Part shown: piece by piece, positions 19,467 through 29,222 of the stretch
Layout of the letters: every line of letters starts with the position of its first letter
How positions within the stretch are numbered: the stretch's first letter is position 1
Assembly (NCBI GenBank): GCA_904419955.1
Contig: CAJFTO010000005.1
Location: 1 to 64,000, forward strand
Direction of reading: 5' to 3'
DNA: 64,000 nt
Origin: Candidatus Roslinia caecavium
GTDB lineage: Bacteria > Bacillota > Clostridia > Monoglobales > Monoglobaceae
Made by a program: the position numbers and the translations under genes
The notes under the pieces: generated by a model
Databases searched by the model: none
The model's input: only the letters and a program-made list of their open reading frames with translations
What the model was told of the DNA's origin: nothing

Positions 19467-19958
19467 ATGGCTGGAAATAAAAAGAAGAACGGCGAAAAAC
19501 TTCGCAGGATGGAGGAGAGGCATAACGAGAAAGACAGGCTCACCAACTGGTATATGATAAACCTGACTTGGGGCGCCGTGGCTATGGGCGTGTTGATCTA
19601 TCTGCAAAATTGTTACAAGACCGCGTCGATAGTAGTTCATATGCAACTCGTCACCTGGATAATGACCGCGGTATTCGCGGCTGCGGCTATAGCTGTATTT
19701 ACGCTCGGTAAAACTAAGGTTATAAAGAATTACTCGAGAGCTAAGAATTATTCGATATTTTTGGCGGTCTGCGCTTTAGCGTCGCTGTGGCTGTCGGTAT
19801 ATAATCCGATCCGCGCGTTCGTAGAGTCTATTATAAATAAATTCGATCCGCTGTTTATGATCAATTCTCACTGGAATATATGGATCCTTATGCTGGGCGT
19901 AGGAATCTATCTCGTGGCCGCGTTTATTTATTATCTGATAAAGCTTTATAAGGATTAA
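19467..19958 (+). CDS. Small four-helix membrane protein, function unknown
   Basis: A 163-residue protein not assigned to a family. The first 33 residues are very basic (GNKKKNGEKLRRMEERHNEK region) and should stay in the cytoplasm. Four hydrophobic segments follow, at about 35-52, 60-80, 95-112 and 138-156, with the short C-terminus (IKLYKD) also basic. No catalytic or transport motif is visible. ATG at 19467 follows AAGAAGGG; an upstream in-frame start at 19437 has no ribosome binding site. It lies 84 bases after rsmE and ends at a strong bidirectional terminator, so it may share the rsmE transcript. Confidence 0.75.
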   Translation: MAGNKKKNGEKLRRMEERHNEKDRLTNWYMINLTWGAVAMGVLIYLQNCYKTASIVVHMQLVTWIMTAVFAAAAIAVFTLGKTKVIKNYSRAKNYSIFLAVCALASLWLSVYNPIRAFVESIINKFDPLFMINSHWNIWILMLGVGIYLVAAFIYYLIKLYKD

Positions 19959-19975
19959 CGATCCACAAAATAATA

Positions 19976-20010
19976 AAAGGGAGTCCGTAGATCGGATTCC
20001 CTTTATTTTA
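19976..20010. terminator. Bidirectional terminator
   Basis: AAAGGGAGTCCG / CGGATTCCCTTT, a 12-bp stem with one wobble and a 5-base loop, followed by ATTTTATT on the plus strand and TTATTATTTT on the minus strand. It separates convergent genes. Confidence 0.85.
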
Positions 20011-20844
20011 TTAAAACGTATAATTATTCTTTCTGTACTTGCTGGGGGAGACTCCCATCAGCTTTTTGAACACGTCGCCGAAGTAGTTGCTGTCTTTGTA
20101 TCCGCAGAACCTCGCTATCTCGGTCACTGAATATTGCGTCTCGGCAAGCATACTCGCGGCCATCTTTATTCGAACGTTGTTTAAGTACTCGTTAAAGCCG
20201 AATCCGGTAACCTTTTTGAATTTCTTTGAAAAGTATGTAGGGCTCATGTACGCCATTTTTGATATATCGGCCAACGTTATCTGTTGGTTGTAGTAGTTAG
20301 TGATATATTTGCATACATGCTGGATACGCTCTTCATGGACGCTTATATCTTCAAACGGCACGATCTTATGGTTTATGCACCTGTCTAAAAATATTATCAG
20401 CTCGCTCATATGCGAATACGAAAGGTATTTGGAGTAAGCGTCGTCGCGGTTGTGTTCTGCGTTAAGCTTATGTAGCAGCGCCTCGAACGCATATCTTTTA
20501 GATACCGGAATACGTATCTTTTTGACGTTAAAACATTCCAAAAACGTCTTTTTGTCCATGTTGTGAGAACATACGATATCCACAAACTCGTCGTTGAAGG
20601 TCATGAGATAACGCTCATGATACTTCTCGTTGGACACGGTCGTGGTCAAATGAAGGTCTCCTTTGTTAACAAGTACGACGTCGCCCGCTTCAAGATTATA
20701 AAGAGTATGGTTGATAAAATATCTTCTCGTACCGGTCATTAAGTAGTATATTTCGTAATAATCGTGCATATGCGAGTTTTTCATCGCATACGGAGTGTTA
20801 TATTCGCTTCTCTCGATGTTTATGCAATCGGATTCTAAACCCAT
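20011..20844 (-). CDS. AraC-family transcriptional regulator
   Basis: A 277-residue regulator. The N-terminal cupin ligand domain covers about 10-150 (MHDYYEIYYLMTG, LEAGDVVLVNKGDLH). The two helix-turn-helix motifs lie in about 180-277: ITLADISKMAYMSPTYFSKKFKKV, then VTEIARFCGYKDSNYFGDVFKK with GVSPSKYR. ATG at 20844 follows AAGGAGGTAAGAG. It is encoded directly upstream of and divergent from uxaC, at the head of the pectin region, so it is the best candidate in the window for a pectin or galacturonate activator. This is inference from position; the ligand is not evident. Confidence 0.92.
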   Translation of the reverse strand: MGLESDCINIERSEYNTPYAMKNSHMHDYYEIYYLMTGTRRYFINHTLYNLEAGDVVLVNKGDLHLTTTVSNEKYHERYLMTFNDEFVDIVCSHNMDKKTFLECFNVKKIRIPVSKRYAFEALLHKLNAEHNRDDAYSKYLSYSHMSELIIFLDRCINHKIVPFEDISVHEERIQHVCKYITNYYNQQITLADISKMAYMSPTYFSKKFKKVTGFGFNEYLNNVRIKMAASMLAETQYSVTEIARFCGYKDSNYFGDVFKKLMGVSPSKYRKNNYTF

Positions 20845-20970
20845 TCTCTTACCTCCTTGGAGCCGTTAATCGGAAAAAATCATCACAGCAGCGTTTCATA
20901 ATCAATATGTCAAAATATCTTTATAATCAAAGATGTCGGTAACGTCGGCGAATACCCTACGTTTTTATTA

Positions 20971-20999
20971 ATTATAACACATACGTGGCAAAATATCAA
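20971..20999 (-). promoter_or_regulatory. araC promoter
   Basis: On the minus strand TTGATA, 17 bases, TATAAT with TGT extended -10. The leader would be about 120 nt. Confidence 0.75.
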
Positions 21000-21120
21000 T
21001 AGTTTTTGCAAAAATTACAGTATTATTGCTAAGGGGTGTGGAATTAACGTATTTACATGGTTTTTGACGGATTTTAAAGAGTTTTAGTTAAATTAACTGT
21101 AAATACTCTTAAAAAAACAT

Positions 21121-21150
21121 TTGCAAAATAGATGTACTTTAGTGTATAAT
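21121..21150 (+). promoter_or_regulatory. uxaC promoter
   Basis: TTGCAA, 18 bases, TATAAT. The leader would be about 215 nt and contains the 21-bp palindrome at 21249-21269. The rest of the 20845-21372 gap is AT-rich with no gene. Confidence 0.6.
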
Positions 21151-21248
21151 AGACAATAGGTTTATTATGTTTTAGTTGAATTGAATTGTTATATACACAG
21201 ACAATTTAATAAGCGATAAATTAATACCCGGGCGAGTTGTAGGAGCGG

Positions 21249-21269
21249 ACAGGAATTTATAATTCCTGT
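21249..21269. promoter_or_regulatory. 21-bp perfect palindrome upstream of uxaC
   Basis: ACAGGAATT, TAT, AATTCCTGT: perfect 9-bp arms, 104 bases before the uxaC start and about 90 bases inside the predicted transcript. It could be a repressor operator or an mRNA hairpin. It has no T-run for termination. The half-site ACAGGAAT recurs at about 34868 just before the GH28 gene. Confidence 0.6.
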
Positions 21270-21372
21270 AAAATTATGCATGGACCAAAAGTATTTTCGA
21301 CAGCGCGCCGAGCGTTTCGGGAGAAATGAGTAAATTAATTATTTGGAATATATATATTTGGAGGAATTTAAA

Positions 21373-22779
21373 ATGAAAGATTTTATGGACAAAGACTTCA
21401 TGCTGACCAACGACACCGCGGTAAAGCTCTACCATGAGTTCGCGGCGGATATGCCGATATTCGACTATCATTGCCACCTAAGTCCGCAGATGATGTATGA
21501 GGATAAGCCGTTTGACAATATTACGCAGATATTTTTGGGCGGCGATCACTATAAATGGCGTTATATGCGTTCGTTCGGTTTGGATGAGAAATATATGACC
21601 GGCGACGCTCCGGATAAGGACAAGTTTAAAATGTTCTGCAAGGTTCTCCAGTACGCGATAGGCAACCCGCTTTATCACTGGACGCATTTGGAACTTAAGA
21701 CTTATTTCGGTATAGATACGATAGTGAGAGAGGATACCGCCGACGAGATATGGGAAAAGGCCAACGCCGTCATCAAGGATACCCGGATGAGCCCGGCCAA
21801 GCTGATAAACCAGTCGAACGTCGCCGTGATCTGCACGACCGACGATCCGATAGACAGCCTCGAGTGGCATAAGAAAATAGCGGAAAAGGGACATATCAAG
21901 GCGAAGGTTCTTCCGGCGTTCAGGCCCGATTTCATGATCAATATCGACAAGCCTACTTTTGCGGGATACATAGACAAGCTTGCGGCGGTTGCCGGTATGG
22001 ATATATCAAGTTACGCGGACTTGATCGAAGCGGTATATAAGAGGATAGACTTCTTCCACGAAGCGGGATGCAGGATCTCAGACCACGCTTTGGACAGCGT
22101 TCCATACGAGGACGCTACGGAAGCGGAAGTGGACGCGGTATTCAAAAAGGCGATGAGCGGCGAGAAGCTGTCGCAGTACGAGACCGACGCTTATAAGAGT
22201 ATGACGCTCAGAAAACTGGCTGAGAAATATCACGAGCTCGATTGGGCGTTCCAGCTGCATATAGGAGCTCTCAGAAATAACAATACGAGAATGTTTGCAA
22301 AGCTCGGAGCGGATACCGGATTCGATTCGATAAGCGATTACTGCATAGCGGCTCCGCTCTCAAAACTGCTCAATTCCATGGAAGAGAGCGGCAAACTGCC
22401 CAAGACGATACTTTATACCTTAAACCCGAAGGACAACTACGTGCTTGGCACGATGCTGGGCAACTTCCAGGGAACCGAGGTTCCGGGAAAGATACAGTTC
22501 GGCTCCGGCTGGTGGTTCAACGATCAGAGAGACGGCATGACAGAGCAGATGAAAGCGCTGGCGAATCTCGGCGCGCTCGCAAGATTCGTCGGAATGCTCA
22601 CTGATTCGAGAAGCTTCCTTTCTTATACAAGACATGAATACTTTAGAAGGATCATGTGTAACATATTGGGCGGCTGGGTTGAAAACGGCGAATTCCCGGC
22701 GGATATGGACACTCTTGAGACGATAGTCAAGGGGATCTGCTTCAATAACGCAAAAGAATATTTCGGCATAGAGATTTAG
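21373..22779 (+). CDS. uxaC: Glucuronate/galacturonate isomerase
   Basis: A 468-residue uronate isomerase of the amidohydrolase superfamily. It converts D-galacturonate to D-tagaturonate (and D-glucuronate to D-fructuronate) in the cytoplasm. The metal-binding HCHLSP motif (residues 28-33) and IFLGGDHYKWRYMRSFG are diagnostic, as are QLHIGALRNNN and the C-terminal GSGWWFND and LTDSRSFLSYTRHEYFRR. The ATG at 21373 follows GGAGGAATTTAAA; an upstream frame from 21343 includes the ribosome binding site. It is the first enzyme of the galacturonate pathway completed here by uxaB, uxaA and kdgK. Confidence 0.96.
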   Translation: MKDFMDKDFMLTNDTAVKLYHEFAADMPIFDYHCHLSPQMMYEDKPFDNITQIFLGGDHYKWRYMRSFGLDEKYMTGDAPDKDKFKMFCKVLQYAIGNPLYHWTHLELKTYFGIDTIVREDTADEIWEKANAVIKDTRMSPAKLINQSNVAVICTTDDPIDSLEWHKKIAEKGHIKAKVLPAFRPDFMINIDKPTFAGYIDKLAAVAGMDISSYADLIEAVYKRIDFFHEAGCRISDHALDSVPYEDATEAEVDAVFKKAMSGEKLSQYETDAYKSMTLRKLAEKYHELDWAFQLHIGALRNNNTRMFAKLGADTGFDSISDYCIAAPLSKLLNSMEESGKLPKTILYTLNPKDNYVLGTMLGNFQGTEVPGKIQFGSGWWFNDQRDGMTEQMKALANLGALARFVGMLTDSRSFLSYTRHEYFRRIMCNILGGWVENGEFPADMDTLETIVKGICFNNAKEYFGIEI

Positions 22780-23081
22780 GCGCCGTTATTCAGATATCGA
22801 GCGCGTAGAGCCGTTATTTCAAACGAAACAGGTGACGGCGCGGTTTAGCCGTAAGCGAGCGGCGCGTATCATCGGCCGATATATCGGAGCGCTTGACCGG
22901 CGTTAAAAGTCCGTCGGAATAGATCGTATAAAGATTTAACATAGATATGATAAAATTTGAATATAAGCGTTAAATGAAATATGTAATATAAAATTGCCGT
23001 GCGCGGCCGATCGGGCGCGTTCGTCGGTCGGCGGGCGCGGTACGGATATCTAAAAATATAATGAAATGCGAGGAAAAAGCC
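22780..23081. other. Intergenic between uxaC and kdgK
   Basis: About 300 bases, GC-rich with imperfect inverted repeats near 22999-23040. A possible TGA-TAAAAT extended -10 at 22948-22956 lacks a good -35. No gene is seen. Confidence 0.4.
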
Positions 23082-24110
23082 ATGGACTTTATTCAACCTA
23101 AAAACGAATATGATCTGATAACAATGGGCGAGGTTATGCTCAGGCTTTCGCCGCCCGGAACGGACAAGATCTCTCAGAGTTATTCGTTCGATAAAAAGGC
23201 GGGCGGCGCGGAGCTGAACGTGGCGTCCGGTTCGGCGCTGCTTGGAATACGCAGCGCGCTGATAACTAAGATCCCCGAGAGCAAGATCGGACATTTTGTC
23301 AGGAATATGATCCGTTACGGAAACGTCAGCGACGATTACATAGTGTACGACCACTCCAAGCAGGCGAGACTGGGGATATATTACTATGAGACCGGCGCGT
23401 ATCCGAGAAAGTCGTCGGTCATTTACGACAGAGCCAACGCTTCTTTCACAACGCTGACGCTCGACGAGATAGATCCGTCTGTATACGGGAAGACGCGAGC
23501 TTTCCATGTCAGCGGTATTACGCTGGCTCTCGGCGAAGGGATAAGAAAAACTACGATCGAAGTGATCAAGAAGTTCAAGGAGGCCGGAGCGGCTATATCG
23601 TTCGATATAAATTACCGCGCTTCTCTGTGGGACGAGGAGACGGCGCGTTCGGTCGTCGAATCTATCTTCCCTTACGTGGACATCTTGTTTGTGTCGGAGG
23701 AAACGTCGCGCAGGATGCTCAGGAAGACCGGCGAGCTTGAAGACATAATGAAGAGCTATTGTACGGACTACGGTTGTAAGGTGGTTGCTACGACGAGACG
23801 CGAGGCTATCAGTCCCAAGATACATAACTTCAGCTCGAAGATATACTACGACGGTAATTTTTATGAAGAAAAGCCGTATGAGAATATCGAGGTAGTCGAT
23901 CGCGTCGGCAGCGGAGACGCATATCTTGCCGGAACCTTATTCGGTATGCTTAAATACGGCGATATACAAAGAGCGCTCGAATACGGAAACGCAATGTCTT
24001 CGGTCAAAAACACCGTGCTCGGCGATATGTCCTGCAGCAGCCTGAGCGAGATCGACGGCATAATCAAGGCTCATAAAGCCGAGGGCGTGCAGGATGAGAT
24101 GAACAGATAA
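23082..24110 (+). CDS. kdgK: 2-keto-3-deoxygluconate kinase (PfkB family)
   Basis: A 342-residue ribokinase/PfkB-family sugar kinase. The substrate end reads MGEVMLRLSPPG and AGGAELNVASGSALLG. The catalytic anion hole with the Asp base is DRVGSGDAYLAG near residue 275. The DLITMGEVMLRL opening and the neighbouring uronate genes point to 2-keto-3-deoxygluconate as substrate, giving 6-phospho-2-keto-3-deoxygluconate; the family alone would not distinguish other sugars. The ATG at 23082 follows GCGAGG at 9 bases; another in-frame ATG at 23061 has no ribosome binding site. It is encoded 302 bases after uxaC on the same strand. Confidence 0.85.
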   Translation: MDFIQPKNEYDLITMGEVMLRLSPPGTDKISQSYSFDKKAGGAELNVASGSALLGIRSALITKIPESKIGHFVRNMIRYGNVSDDYIVYDHSKQARLGIYYYETGAYPRKSSVIYDRANASFTTLTLDEIDPSVYGKTRAFHVSGITLALGEGIRKTTIEVIKKFKEAGAAISFDINYRASLWDEETARSVVESIFPYVDILFVSEETSRRMLRKTGELEDIMKSYCTDYGCKVVATTRREAISPKIHNFSSKIYYDGNFYEEKPYENIEVVDRVGSGDAYLAGTLFGMLKYGDIQRALEYGNAMSSVKNTVLGDMSCSSLSEIDGIIKAHKAEGVQDEMNR

Positions 24111-24154
24111 AATTCGTAAGGTTATTTTGGGGGAATCTAAAAAAGATATTTTTA

Positions 24155-24189
24155 CCGGACGTTCGGCCTTATTGCGGCTCTGCGTCCGG
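24155..24189 (+). terminator. Hairpin after kdgK
   Basis: CCGGACG / CGTCCGG enclosing GCC..GGC, 45 bases after the kdgK stop. The T-run is poor, so termination is only likely. Confidence 0.5.
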
Positions 24190-24251
24190 GCTCCGTTATT
24201 ATAGACGGGATTAAAACTATAATATAAGGTTTTGATTTATTATTTGAATAC

Positions 24252-24280
24252 TTGTTTGTTTGGATAAACGTTTGTATCAT
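24252..24280 (+). promoter_or_regulatory. Pectate lyase promoter candidate
   Basis: TTGTTT, 17 bases, TATCAT, 100 bases before the lyase start. Moderate match only. Confidence 0.4.
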
Positions 24281-24379
24281 GATTGAAATCGATATTCAGG
24301 GGATTGGGAGTTTTTGAGACCGTATATAAAATGGCGATGCAAGTTTGTTGTTTACGTAATAAAAAAAGAGGTGAAAAGT

Positions 24380-27300
24380 ATGAAGAAAAAGCTGGTAAGC
24401 TTAGCCGTATCGGCGGCTATGTTGGTTACGAGCCTGTCCGTTCCGGCTTTTGCGAGCGATAGCGCGGCCGTTGCGGCGACGTCGTCCGATACCGGCGCCG
24501 TAATAGCGTTCGAGGGCGCCGAAGGCGGCGGAATGTACACCGAGGGCGCGAGGGGCGCTTTAAACAGTGGAGAAAAGATAGAGGTCTATCACGTAACCAG
24601 TCTGGCCGATAGCGGAGAGGGAACGTTCAGAGACGCGGTGTCTAAAGGGAACCGTATAGTCGTATTCGACGTTTCAGGTTACATAGATTTAAATAGTAAC
24701 GTATCCATATCGCACGATAATATGACTATTTTAGGTCAAACCGCGCCGGGCGACGGGGTTTGCTTCAGAGGCAATAACATTAAAGTAGGCGCGGATAACG
24801 TTATACTCAGATACTTAAGGTTCAGGGTCGGCGATAAGTTGGCTAACGGCGACGATACAAGAGCGCAGGACGGTCTTGAGATTACCGACGACTGTCAGAA
24901 CGTGATAATCGACCATTGCAGCGTGACTTGGGGAACAGACGAAAACCTTTCTGCGTATGCGGTTAAGGACGTAACGGTTCAATGGAGCCTTATAGCCGAG
25001 GCTCTTAATATGTCGGTTCACGCTAAGGGCGAACACAGCTACGCGGGCATCTGGGGCGGAGTGAACTTAAGCGTGCATCATAACCTGATAGCTACGCATA
25101 AGAGCAGAAATCCTAAGGTCGGAACGTCCGAGACTGTGGCGATGACCGAAGGCTACACAGACGATCAGACGCTGGTAGATATGCGCAACAACGTTATATA
25201 TAACTGGGGCGATAAGGCCGGTTACGGATCGGAGAACGGAGCTAAGACCTATATAATAAATAACGTGTATAAGCCGGGTCCTTCGACTCCTTCAGGAAAA
25301 CGCGCGAGAATATTCGAGCTTAGCGTCGGTAACAAGTACCAGACAGACTATCTCGGCAGCGTGTACGCGATCGGCAATCAGATAATGGTAGACGCGGACG
25401 ATCCGGATTATTCGGACGCGCAGATGGTAAATCAAGATAACTGGCAGGACGACAGGCATACAGGCGTATATGTAGATACCGGTATCTATAACAGGTATAA
25501 CGGCAATTACAGCTATGATATAAAGATCGATGAACCGGACGCTCAGTACCGTGAATATGAAAGGAACTACCCGATCGATACCGACGAGACGAGCGAGGTA
25601 TTCGACGAGGTTGTAGAAGGCGTCGGAGCGACGCTGCCGGTTAGAGACGACGTTGATACGAGAATAATAAACGACGTAATAAACGGAACGGCTCCGAATA
25701 TGGATGGCGACGGCGAGAAAAAAAGCAAAGGTTTGTTAGATTCTCCGACCGACGTTACGGATGAATACGAAAGCGGAGTAGAGTGCGACTCGAGAGGGTA
25801 TCCGGCAATTGAAGAAGTTACCAGAAACCCTGCGGACGACTCAGACAACGACGGTATACCAAACGTTTGGGAGGATAGAATGGGTCTTGACAGCGGGAAC
25901 CCAAACGATTCCACAAATATTTCTCCCAGGGGCTATACTTGGCTCGAAGAATATGTGGAAGAGGTCATAAATAAGCAGAACAGCGACGCGTTCTCCGCTG
26001 CGGTCGACGCGACCGACGATTATGTTGCGGCCGGCTCCACAGTGGAAGTATCGGTACAGAATATGCCGGCCGACGTAGTGAAGGCGGAGTTGTATTCGGA
26101 CGTTGACGGCTATCTCGGCGACGTCGAAATAAACGGCGGAGGAGGAACGTCTATAACCGATTACAGCGGCGGCGTAGTCACGGTAGAGCGCGGCGGTTAC
26201 GATGGCGAGATGACGGCGGTAGTCGCAGGATATAACTCCGACGGAACATTGGCCGATATGAAATATGCGGAAATACCGAGCGATCAAAACAGCGTCCAGG
26301 TAGGCGAGGTCGCGGCCGATCAGGTAAGAGTTTTCCTGTGGAATAACATCGCCGATATGATACCTTTGTGCGACGAGTACAAGAGCGATATAACGCTCAG
26401 CGCGGGCGAGAATAATATCATAGCGAAGCTCATAAAATCAGACGGCTCGTATGAACTTTCGGCCAACAAGACTATATACGTGACCGGGAACACGACCGAC
26501 CCGAATTGGACGGGCGCCGAGAACACATACGATGGAAATGAATACGCTCTCGTTCCGGGACAGGAGCTGACGCAGAGCGCGGACGGAGATTTCCAGTATT
26601 TCGCTCAGATCAGTTCTATGAGCAATACGGATACCGGAGTGACCGCATATCTCGGTTACGGAGATCTTGGAGTAGGACTCAGATATAACCAGAGTCATCA
26701 AGCCGAGGTTGTTTATAAGACCGGAGCCGGCGACGGATATCAGGCGGCGGTCGAACTGCCGTACGGCGCCGACGAATATAGAATGTTTAGAATAGTCAAG
26801 AGCGGAGTGAACGTTAAGCTTTACGCAGGAAGAAGTCTTGCAGAATGGACCGAGATCGCCGATCTGGCGTATTCGGGCGGAAGCGCCGCGGTAGTCGGCG
26901 TAAGCTCGGAAGATGAGAGCGAGATGGCGGTCGTTAAATTTGACAGCCTTAAGATAGTTACGGAGGAGAGTAATCCTTCGATTAATATCACGAATGTGGA
27001 GAACAACTCGAGACTCGATTTCAATACTTCCCTAAGCGTCGACGTAACTCCGGATATAGGCGGTATAACTGAGATCTGGGTTTACTTAAACGACGACGTT
27101 ATAGAGAGTATAACATATGACGAGCCTATAACGTCGGCGCAGACGATAGAGATCCCCCTTTCATTCGCGACGGTTGACGCGGGAACCTTAAGGGTTATGT
27201 GCTTTGATGAAAATCTTGGTTCGGCCGAGGATTCAAGAGAGGTCTCGATATCCCAGGATATCGCTCCGTGGCGGATCACCGATATAGGTATGTCCGAGTC

Positions 27301-28936
27301 GGATACAAAAACGTATGTTTCGATGACTCAGGATTACACGGCTAAGATATATACCGCAGACGGAGAGATCGGCGGAACGAGCGACAAATTCGGTTATATG
27401 TATCAGCGCTTCAGCGGCGACGCAAGAATGTATTACAGAGTTAGACTGAGCGCAAGTTCGCAGATAGGAGCGGTTATAAAACCCGATCTCGAGGCGGATG
27501 GAATAACTTATTATTTCGGAGTGAATGCGGACGGAGATTCGAGAAGGTACCAGCTGATGGCGAGAGAGAACGTCGGCGGCGAGATGCGGGTGATCCAGGA
27601 CTTCACCGACCAAATAGGAGTATCGGACAACAAGCTGTTCATATTTGAAAAGGCCGGAGATACTGTAAATATTTATCAGTCTCAGAATAATAATGCCGGC
27701 TACTACAAAGAAAACGAACTGCTGTACTCGTTTAACTGCCAAGGGATAGGCGATACGTATTATATGGGCTTTGGAGCGGTCAATACGAACGGTATCAACA
27801 GCGGAGTAAACGCAGGCGACGTCGGCTGGTTAGTATTGGACGAGTTCAGCGCCGATAATATGGACGCATACGATTGGAGTATAGATCACGGTCTCGATTT
27901 CGGATGGCAGTCGCAGAATTCAAATATGCTCATGCCCGAGTGGACCGACGAGGCGATAGGCGGCAACGGCACGGGTAAGTTGATGATAAGTCCGGACAGC
28001 GATTATTCGACGGATACATATATTTTCCGCGAATATCTGCCCGCTGAAGATATGACGCCTATAATAGATTATTCATACGATATATTTATTAGCGGCGACG
28101 ACAGCGGCGTCAACACGTATCTGCAAACCAAATCGGGAGATACTACGTTCAAGGTAAGTTTCGAGGACGAGGGAGACGACGGAAGAAACATATATATTGC
28201 CAATCAAAAAATCGAGAACGCGTCTTTTGAGACAGGTAAATGGTACACCGTGAGAATTGTCAGCGATCAGGGCGTAGACGCGGCTTTAGCTGATATAACG
28301 ATAAGCGAGACCGGCGGAGAGACTATAGCCGAGATCGAAGATTGCGCGAACGTTACGTTTAGAACTCAGAATAATATCGAAAAGAAAGTTCCGGTAACAA
28401 ACGGTATGTTCTTCGAGGCAATGTCGGGTAAGTCCGGAACCTACTATATAGATAATATAAGCGTAAGTCAGACTCCGTCCGATTATAAGATAGAGACCGT
28501 CGGCTCGGATATGTGGAAATTCGACAGTTTGTTCGGAGCTCCAGCAGACAGCTCCGTGATCGGACAACTGAGCGGCGAGACGATGACCACGATAGGAAGC
28601 ATCACAACGCAGGAGGATAATAAAACGATCGACGGCGAGAGCTTTAACTATTGCATCAGACCAAAAAATGGAAGCGTAAACTCGAACTGTCTTAAATTCA
28701 AAGTCCCGGCGGGAGATACGACAATACGCGTATATGCCGCGTCGGCAAGTTCCTCACAGGCGAGAACGCTTGTGGTAAACGACGCTGGCGTCGAGAACAA
28801 CCTGTCTATCCAGGAGCGAGCCGTTTACGAATATAACAGAAGCGGCGGCGAGGGAGAGATAACGATCTACGTCTTGGACGGAATAAGGATATACGGCGTG
28901 GCCTATGAGACTACTCAAATGGCAGGTCAAGATTAA
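24380..28936 (+). CDS. Secreted multidomain pectate lyase (PL1-like)
   Basis: A 1518-residue exported lyase that would cleave polygalacturonate by beta-elimination. Residues 1-26 are a typical signal peptide (KKK, hydrophobic core, VPAFAS). The catalytic beta-helix spans about 35-440, with TILGQTAPGDG, VILRYLRFRVGD, QDGLEI, IIDHCSVTWGTDEN (calcium-binding and substrate-facing strand) and NPKVG. At about 487 comes a calcium-type DSDNDGIPNVWEDRMG repeat, and from 540 onward several beta-sandwich modules, probably carbohydrate-binding. There is no S-layer, sortase or dockerin signature at the C-terminus, so how it stays near the cell is unclear. ATG at 24380 follows GAGGTG; the 22 codons upstream are not translated. 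The PL1 family call is by motif only. Confidence 0.85.
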   Translation: MKKKLVSLAVSAAMLVTSLSVPAFASDSAAVAATSSDTGAVIAFEGAEGGGMYTEGARGALNSGEKIEVYHVTSLADSGEGTFRDAVSKGNRIVVFDVSGYIDLNSNVSISHDNMTILGQTAPGDGVCFRGNNIKVGADNVILRYLRFRVGDKLANGDDTRAQDGLEITDDCQNVIIDHCSVTWGTDENLSAYAVKDVTVQWSLIAEALNMSVHAKGEHSYAGIWGGVNLSVHHNLIATHKSRNPKVGTSETVAMTEGYTDDQTLVDMRNNVIYNWGDKAGYGSENGAKTYIINNVYKPGPSTPSGKRARIFELSVGNKYQTDYLGSVYAIGNQIMVDADDPDYSDAQMVNQDNWQDDRHTGVYVDTGIYNRYNGNYSYDIKIDEPDAQYREYERNYPIDTDETSEVFDEVVEGVGATLPVRDDVDTRIINDVINGTAPNMDGDGEKKSKGLLDSPTDVTDEYESGVECDSRGYPAIEEVTRNPADDSDNDGIPNVWEDRMGLDSGNPNDSTNISPRGYTWLEEYVEEVINKQNSDAFSAAVDATDDYVAAGSTVEVSVQNMPADVVKAELYSDVDGYLGDVEINGGGGTSITDYSGGVVTVERGGYDGEMTAVVAGYNSDGTLADMKYAEIPSDQNSVQVGEVAADQVRVFLWNNIADMIPLCDEYKSDITLSAGENNIIAKLIKSDGSYELSANKTIYVTGNTTDPNWTGAENTYDGNEYALVPGQELTQSADGDFQYFAQISSMSNTDTGVTAYLGYGDLGVGLRYNQSHQAEVVYKTGAGDGYQAAVELPYGADEYRMFRIVKSGVNVKLYAGRSLAEWTEIADLAYSGGSAAVVGVSSEDESEMAVVKFDSLKIVTEESNPSINITNVENNSRLDFNTSLSVDVTPDIGGITEIWVYLNDDVIESITYDEPITSAQTIEIPLSFATVDAGTLRVMCFDENLGSAEDSREVSISQDIAPWRITDIGMSESDTKTYVSMTQDYTAKIYTADGEIGGTSDKFGYMYQRFSGDARMYYRVRLSASSQIGAVIKPDLEADGITYYFGVNADGDSRRYQLMARENVGGEMRVIQDFTDQIGVSDNKLFIFEKAGDTVNIYQSQNNNAGYYKENELLYSFNCQGIGDTYYMGFGAVNTNGINSGVNAGDVGWLVLDEFSADNMDAYDWSIDHGLDFGWQSQNSNMLMPEWTDEAIGGNGTGKLMISPDSDYSTDTYIFREYLPAEDMTPIIDYSYDIFISGDDSGVNTYLQTKSGDTTFKVSFEDEGDDGRNIYIANQKIENASFETGKWYTVRIVSDQGVDAALADITISETGGETIAEIEDCANVTFRTQNNIEKKVPVTNGMFFEAMSGKSGTYYIDNISVSQTPSDYKIETVGSDMWKFDSLFGAPADSSVIGQLSGETMTTIGSITTQEDNKTIDGESFNYCIRPKNGSVNSNCLKFKVPAGDTTIRVYAASASSSQARTLVVNDAGVENNLSIQERAVYEYNRSGGEGEITIYVLDGIRIYGVAYETTQMAGQD

Positions 28937-28960
28937 AAGATAAGAAAATTAGGATAATAA

Positions 28961-28991
28961 CCGGGCGGGAGTCTTTTGCGCTCTCGTCCGG
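28961..28991 (+). terminator. Hairpin after pectate lyase
   Basis: CCGGGCGGGAG / CTCTCGTCCGG, an 11-bp stem with two wobbles, 25 bases after the stop codon. There is no clear T-run. Confidence 0.5.
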
Positions 28992-29088
28992 CTTCCGAAA
29001 CTTTACTTTTGGCCGTCGCGTAGCCGCCGGGCAAATATTAATAAGGAAAAATGCATAAAATCTTGCGGTAAAATTTATTTAATATTTT

Positions 29089-29102
29089 TGAAAGCGCTTT
29101 GT
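29089..29102. promoter_or_regulatory. cre-like operator upstream of the ABC importer
   Basis: TGAAAGCGCTTTGT matches 12 of 14 positions of the CcpA/LacI-family palindrome TGAAAGCGCTTTCA. It lies 240-280 bases upstream of the importer promoter, in the 28937-29445 AT-rich gap that carries no gene. It suggests carbon catabolite or LacI-type control. Confidence 0.5.
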
Positions 29103-29189
29103 AATATAAGCGCTATTTAGAAAATATATCTGCAAAGACGCGGTTTTCAGTTAAAAATTTGCGGTGTTTTACATATATTAGGAATTTAA

Positions 29190-29222
29190 TTAAAAATCAA
29201 ACAAGAGTTAAAAATCAAACAA
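29190..29222 (+). repeat. 15-bp direct repeat, two copies
   Basis: TTAAAAATCAAACAA occurs at 29190-29204 and again at 29208-29222, an 18-bp period, upstream of the ABC importer promoter. It could be a tandem regulator site. Confidence 0.6.
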
